Program-made: the position numbers and the translations under genes | Assembly (NCBI GenBank): GCA_024709285.1 | Contig: JANJWY010000148.1 | Coordinates: 1 to 7,884 of the forward strand | Length of the DNA stretch: 7,884 nt | Direction of reading: 5' to 3' | From: Erysipelotrichaceae bacterium | GTDB taxonomy: Bacteria; Bacillota_I; Bacilli_A; Erysipelotrichales; Erysipelotrichaceae | The notes under the pieces: model-generated | The model's database searches: none | Told to the model about the DNA's origin: nothing | What the model saw: the letters and a program-made list of their open reading frames with translations, nothing else | Part shown: in pieces, positions 4,249-7,884 of the stretch | Layout: every line of letters starts with the position of its first letter | Position numbering within the stretch: the first letter of the stretch is position 1

Positions 4249-6642
4249 ATGGCATTTGATCACAAGACCATTGAAAAGAAATGGCAGAAAACTTGGGCAG
4301 AGAACAAGACATTTAAGACGGACACTTGGGATTTCTCACGTCCGAAGTATTATGTTTTGGATATGTTTCCCTATCCTTCGGGTAACGGACTTCATGTCGG
4401 TCATCCGGAAGGGTATACGGCTACAGATATCGTCGCCCGCAAGAAACGTATGGAAGGCTACAATGTGTTGCATCCGATGGGATGGGACGCTTTTGGTTTG
4501 CCGGCTGAGCAGTTTGCGTTAAATACCGGTAATCATCCGGCGGGTTTTACAAAAAAGAACATTGAGACCTTTAAGAAGCAGATTCAGGCCTTAGGTCTTT
4601 CCTATGACTGGGATCGGGAGTTTTCTACAACAGATCCGGATTATTACAAATGGACCCAGTGGATCTTTTTACAGCTCTATAACAAAGGGTTAGCCTATGT
4701 GGATGAAATTCCGGTCAACTGGTGTCCGGAACTGGGAACCGTTTTGGCCAATGAAGAAGTCATTGACGGGAAATCCGAAAGAGGTGACTTTCCGGTATTC
4801 CGCGTGCCGATGCGCCAATGGGTCTTGCGTATTACCAAGTATGCCGAACGTCTGCTTGACGACTTGGATTTGGTCGAATGGCCATCATCCACCAAAGAAA
4901 TGCAGATCAACTGGATTGGTAAATCGGTCGGTGCTCACGTCATCTTCAAGGTCGACGGGCATGATAAAGAATTTACGGTCTTTACGACGCGCAGCGATAC
5001 CCTTTTTGGAGCGACGTATTGTGTATTGGCTCCGGAGCATCCCTTTGTAAAAGACATTACGACAGAAGAGAATAAAGAAAATGTCGATAATTACATTGAA
5101 TCCATCAAAACCAAATCGGATTTGGAACGTACCGAACTTAACAAAGAGAAGTCCGGTGTTTTTACCGGTGCTTATGCGATCAATCCGGTCAATCAGAAAA
5201 AAGTTCCGATCTGGATCGCTGATTATGTATTGGCTGCTTATGGAACCGGTGCGATCATGGCCGTTCCCGGACATGATGTGCGTGACTGGGAATTTGCGAA
5301 GAAGTTTAATCTGGATATCATCCCGGTTTTGGAAGGCGGGTTCATTGAGGAAGCTGCTTACATCGGGGAGGGGGTTCACATCAATTCCGGCTTTATTAAT
5401 GGAATGAACAAGGAAGATGCCATTGCTGCGATGAATGCCTGGTTGCAGGAAAACGGCTGTGGCGAACCGAAAACGACGTATAAACTGCGTGACTGGCTCT
5501 TTTCCCGTCAGCGCTATTGGGGTGAACCGATTCCGATCATCTTGATGGATGATGGTACACAACGGACGGTCGATATTGAAGATTTACCGCTTGAACTACC
5601 GGAAACGGATAACTATCGTCCGTCGGATAACGGGGAATCACCATTGTCACATGCGACACAATGGCTGGAAGTCGAGATTGACGGGGTTAAAGGACGTCGT
5701 GAAACCAATACGATGCCTCAGTGGGCAGGTTCCTGCTGGTATTACTTGCGCTTTATCGATCCGAAAAATCCGAATGCCATCGGTGCGAAAGAACTGTTGG
5801 ATCACTGGTTGCCGGTTGATTTGTATGTCGGGGGTGCAGAACATGCTGTTTTGCACTTGTTATATGCCCGCTTCTGGCATAAGGTTTTGTATGACATCGG
5901 TGCGGTAAGCACGCCGGAACCTTTCAAACGCTTGTTTCATCAGGGGATGATATTGGGTGAAAACGGCGAAAAGATGAGCAAATCGCGTGGCAATGTCTTA
6001 AATCCGGATGACTATCTGAAGAGTCACGGGGCAGATACGCTGCGGGTATATGAAATGTTTATGGGACCTTTGGAAGCTGCGTTGCCGTGGAGCGATACCG
6101 GCATGGATGGTACGCGTCGCTGGCTCGATCGGGTATGGCGTCTGTTTACTGAACAGAATAAGCTCAGTGATGAAAATGACGGATCTTTAGATAAGGTTTA
6201 CAATCAGACGGTCAAGAAGGTCAGTCGTGATATCGATGCACTGAAGATGAACACCGCGATATCGCAGATGATGATTTTCATCAATGAGTGTTACCGGGTG
6301 GATAAGGTATATCGTCCGTATGCACTGGGATTTATCAAGCTGTTTGCCTGCTTTGCTCCGCATTTGGGTGAGGAACTGTGGCAGTTGCTTACAAAAGAAG
6401 ATTCGATTACGTATCAATCGTGGCCGACAGTGGATGAAAGCAAGCTGATCGATGATGAAGTGGAAATCGTCATTCAGGTCAATGGGAAAATCCGCGGGAA
6501 GATGTGGGTCGATTTGGACACTGGTGAAGAGCAGCTGAAAGAGCTGGCTATCAAGGTGGATACGGTCATTCCTCATCTTGAAGGCAAGGCGATTCGGAAG
6601 TTGATTGCGATTAAAAATAAGATTGTTAATATTGTCGTATAG
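4249..6642 (+). CDS. leuS: Leucyl-tRNA synthetase (LeuRS)
   Basis: A 797-residue, full-length bacterial class Ia LeuRS (B. subtilis about 804), cytosolic, joining leucine to tRNA-Leu with ATP. Rossmann-fold motifs: PYPSGNGLHVGHPEGY with HVGH at 49-52 (HIGH motif) and KMSKS at 575-579. The inserted CP1 editing domain, which hydrolyses mischarged tRNA, shows the threonine-rich TTRSDTLFGATY (about 246-257) and AYGTGAIMAVPGHD (330-343), whose D343 matches the conserved editing aspartate. RDWLFSRQRYWGEPIP and NTMPQWAGSCWYYLRF are LeuRS signatures. The C-terminal part (about 650-797) is the anticodon-binding and C-terminal tRNA-binding region ending KLIAIKNKIVNIVV. ATG 4249 follows AAAGGA by 10 nt. 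Expression is controlled by the T-box leader just upstream, and the stop codon overlaps the terminator stem downstream. No missing key residue was seen. It is a single-gene transcription unit. Confidence 0.99.
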   Translation: MAFDHKTIEKKWQKTWAENKTFKTDTWDFSRPKYYVLDMFPYPSGNGLHVGHPEGYTATDIVARKKRMEGYNVLHPMGWDAFGLPAEQFALNTGNHPAGFTKKNIETFKKQIQALGLSYDWDREFSTTDPDYYKWTQWIFLQLYNKGLAYVDEIPVNWCPELGTVLANEEVIDGKSERGDFPVFRVPMRQWVLRITKYAERLLDDLDLVEWPSSTKEMQINWIGKSVGAHVIFKVDGHDKEFTVFTTRSDTLFGATYCVLAPEHPFVKDITTEENKENVDNYIESIKTKSDLERTELNKEKSGVFTGAYAINPVNQKKVPIWIADYVLAAYGTGAIMAVPGHDVRDWEFAKKFNLDIIPVLEGGFIEEAAYIGEGVHINSGFINGMNKEDAIAAMNAWLQENGCGEPKTTYKLRDWLFSRQRYWGEPIPIILMDDGTQRTVDIEDLPLELPETDNYRPSDNGESPLSHATQWLEVEIDGVKGRRETNTMPQWAGSCWYYLRFIDPKNPNAIGAKELLDHWLPVDLYVGGAEHAVLHLLYARFWHKVLYDIGAVSTPEPFKRLFHQGMILGENGEKMSKSRGNVLNPDDYLKSHGADTLRVYEMFMGPLEAALPWSDTGMDGTRRWLDRVWRLFTEQNKLSDENDGSLDKVYNQTVKKVSRDIDALKMNTAISQMMIFINECYRVDKVYRPYALGFIKLFACFAPHLGEELWQLLTKEDSITYQSWPTVDESKLIDDEVEIVIQVNGKIRGKMWVDLDTGEEQLKELAIKVDTVIPHLEGKAIRKLIAIKNKIVNIVV

Positions 6643-6665
6643 TACCCCAGGGGGGTACTTTTTTT
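6641..6665 (+). terminator. Intrinsic terminator of leuS, overlapping its stop codon
   Basis: AGTACCCC (6641-6648) pairs with GGGGTACT (6652-6659) across loop AGG, followed by T6659-T6665. The first two stem bases are the last two of the leuS TAG (6640-6642). Confidence 0.92.
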
Positions 6666-6687
6666 AACATGGTCATTGAGTTATCAT

Positions 6688-6712
6688 AAAAAAAAGAGAG
6701 TTAATCTCCTTT
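6688..6712 (-). terminator. Probable terminator of the metallophosphoesterase/YihY unit
   Basis: Read on the minus strand, AAAGGAG (6712-6706), loop ATTAA and CTCTCTTT form an imperfect stem (one bulged T) that runs into an eight-T tract (6695-6688). It lies 34 bp past the YihY stop. The stem is weak, so confidence is moderate. Together with the leuS terminator it separates two convergent units. Confidence 0.55.
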
Positions 6713-6745
6713 GCAATCACTCATATTCATACATAAATATTATTA

Positions 6746-7600
6746 TCAATCTTCATCCTCAATGTCATGATCGCTGACTTTGACATAAACGCTCAGCTTC
6801 TTATTGCGTCGGGTATCGAGAATATTGTTTAACTCGGCACCAAGAATGATGATCATACCCGTAAAAAACAACCACATCATCAGAGCAATGACAGCACCCA
6901 AGGGACCGTAGACGATGCTGTAATTCGCATAATTATTAACATATATTGAGAACAACAGAGACACGACCATCCAGCCAATCAATGAAAATACGGCTCCGGG
7001 CCATATGCTCTGTTTTTTGTAAGGTGTATACGGAATGACTTTATAAAGCAAAGCCAGGGTCGCAGTGATGATGGCTGCGGTCAGTATCCATCGCAAGTTG
7101 GTCCACAATACGATCACACTTTCCGAAATCGCAATATATTGAGACAAAAATGTCAGGAAATTACGCCCCAATGCCGGCAGTACCAAAGAGGATGTCAGGG
7201 CAATGCCGATCAGAAAGGTAAAGAAAAGCGACCAAAGCTTCGTGGTTACGAAATGACGGTGACTGCGCTGATTGTATGCCATATGGATGGAGTGAATCAG
7301 TGATGTGACCGCAATGGAGGCGGAGTAAAGTGTTGCCAATAAGCTGAAAGAGATCAAACCGGTGGATGTAGATGCAATCGAGGTTACATAGCCGGCCAAT
7401 ACATCCAGTGCAGATTGTGGGATCAGATCCTCCATCGACTGAATCAAATCGAGCAGCTGTAAATTAAAAGTTCCAAGCAGCGCATTTAAAAATATCAGCA
7501 GAGGGAAAAGGGCAAGCAAGAAAAAGAAGGCCAGTGTTCCACTGATCAGATGAATGCGATGCCGATCATAACGTCGGATCAACTCTTTGAGGATATCCAA
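6746..7600 (-). CDS. YihY/BrkB (UPF0761) family inner-membrane protein
   Basis: A 284-residue polytopic membrane protein of the YihY/virulence factor BrkB family. Six likely membrane segments: about 20-43 (GTLAFFFLLALFPLLIF), 82-104, 121-143, 168-188, 201-221 and 233-257 (YGPLGAVIALMMWLFFTG). The family marks are the N-terminal SGTLAFF...ALFPLL and the C-terminal YGPLGAVIALMMW...GAELN. The tail after 260 is charged and ends in an acidic run (HDIEDED), probably cytoplasmic. The molecular function of the family is not settled; the early name ribonuclease BN was withdrawn and transport roles have been suggested. Start: TTG at 7600, because a strong AGGAAGGTGA ribosome site lies just upstream and no ATG occurs before residue 56. 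The stop of the upstream metallophosphoesterase is only 4 bp away and inside that ribosome site, so the genes form an operon with coupled translation. Confidence 0.9.
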   Translation of the reverse strand: MDILKELIRRYDRHRIHLISGTLAFFFLLALFPLLIFLNALLGTFNLQLLDLIQSMEDLIPQSALDVLAGYVTSIASTSTGLISFSLLATLYSASIAVTSLIHSIHMAYNQRSHRHFVTTKLWSLFFTFLIGIALTSSLVLPALGRNFLTFLSQYIAISESVIVLWTNLRWILTAAIITATLALLYKVIPYTPYKKQSIWPGAVFSLIGWMVVSLLFSIYVNNYANYSIVYGPLGAVIALMMWLFFTGMIIILGAELNNILDTRRNKKLSVYVKVSDHDIEDED

Positions 7601-7604
7601 AGAA

Positions 7605-7614
7605 TCACCTTCCT
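7605..7614 (-). promoter_or_regulatory. Ribosome binding site deciding the TTG start of the YihY-family gene
   Basis: AGGAAGGTGA (7614-7605 on the minus strand) lies 4 nt before TTG 7600. Its last three bases are the TGA stop of the metallophosphoesterase gene, so a terminating ribosome would already stand on the next start. Confidence 0.8.
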
Positions 7615-7884
7615 GCCGATAATGTATAAAAGTGGATTTGCGGGTCGGCCATCAGCCGGATATCCCAACGGGTCGTGCCGATGCCATTGGAAATGTTCAG
7701 ACGGATGCCATTGACCATATGTTCACCGGACACATAATTGCGCGCATAAGGAACGGTGTAAAGTTCGTTAAAAACCGGTACCCGGATTTGTCCGCCGTGA
7801 CTGTGGCCGGCAAGCACCCAACGGGTAGATGATGGCAAATCATCGATAATGTCCGGTGTATGAGATAGGGTCAAAATAAACTCG
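7605..7884 (-). CDS. Calcineurin-like metallophosphoesterase, C-terminal part (5' end outside window)
   Basis: The frame is open to the right edge, so only the last 92 residues are seen. They carry the C-terminal metal-binding part of a YkuE-like calcineurin-type phosphoesterase: LSHTPD (H8 of the visible part), where the family has a metal-ligand histidine, and GHSHGGQIRVP (26-36), the GHxHGGQ motif whose two histidines bind the dinuclear metal centre. A typical tail follows: YARNYVSGEH, then LNISNGIGTTRWDIRLMADPQI and a final strand ending HFYTL. Close relatives often have an N-terminal membrane anchor; that region is not visible. They are usually called phosphohydrolases of unknown substrate. 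The TTG at 7874 is internal and not a start. The gene is followed after 4 bp by the YihY-family gene, with its stop inside the next ribosome site. Confidence 0.9.
   Translation of the reverse strand, partial: EFILTLSHTPDIIDDLPSSTRWVLAGHSHGGQIRVPVFNELYTVPYARNYVSGEHMVNGIRLNISNGIGTTRWDIRLMADPQIHFYTLSAGR

Noticed and set aside
4885..5562. A 225-codon open frame on the minus strand inside leuS
   Set aside because: It is wholly antisense to highly conserved LeuRS sequence, with no recognisable domain; long antisense frames are common in genes of this codon usage.
6187..6576. A 129-codon minus-strand open frame inside the 3' part of leuS
   Set aside because: It is a shadow of the leuS coding frame, with no protein family features.
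6643..6745. A small gene or RNA between leuS and the YihY-family gene
   Set aside because: The 103-bp gap is taken up by two facing terminators and A/T-rich sequence; no start with a ribosome site was seen.

Overview
The window looks like ordinary chromosomal DNA from a Gram-positive Bacillota (Firmicutes) organism of moderate G+C (mid-40s percent by eye). The grounds are a tRNA-Leu-responsive T-box leader in front of leuS, strong AGGAGG-type ribosome binding sites, several intrinsic terminators, and an mnmL-mnmM (ytqA-ytqB) pair. A lineage near Erysipelotrichia is a guess only; the sequence alone does not settle the genus. No mobile element, CRISPR array, rRNA or tRNA gene was seen.

Layout. 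Positions 2-721 (+) hold the 3' part of an AraC/YesN-type transcription regulator with a degenerate GGDEF-like domain. It is followed by a small ankyrin-repeat protein (769-1260, +). This converges on a three-gene minus-strand operon that reads leftward from 3883: a ceramidase-like hydrolase (2717-3883), radical SAM MnmL (1774-2709) and SAM methyltransferase MnmM (1257-1784). A divergent control region (3884-4248) carries the operon promoter on the minus strand and, on the plus strand, a near-consensus sigma-A promoter and a complete T-box riboswitch for leuS (4249-6642). leuS ends in its own terminator. It converges on a minus-strand pair entering from the right edge: the C-terminal end of a metallophosphoesterase (7605-7884) and a YihY/BrkB-family membrane protein (6746-7600), which are translationally coupled.

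How the genes work together. MnmL and MnmM are known partners that complete the mnm5(s2)U34 wobble modification of tRNAs, replacing MnmC of E. coli. The ceramidase-like gene shares their operon, but no functional link is established. LeuRS charges tRNA-Leu, and its T-box reads the charging state of tRNA-Leu through a CUC specifier. The specifier, the antiterminator and the terminator can all be drawn base by base.

Most notable structures. The ankyrin and mnmM genes end inside one hairpin: its TTAG tetraloop contains the stop codons of both convergent genes, and both proteins end in Lys-Asp-Arg. The ceramidase-like protein is compact and leaderless, keeps the catalytic residues expected of its family, and sits in a tRNA-modification operon. 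I found no convincing new multi-gene system.
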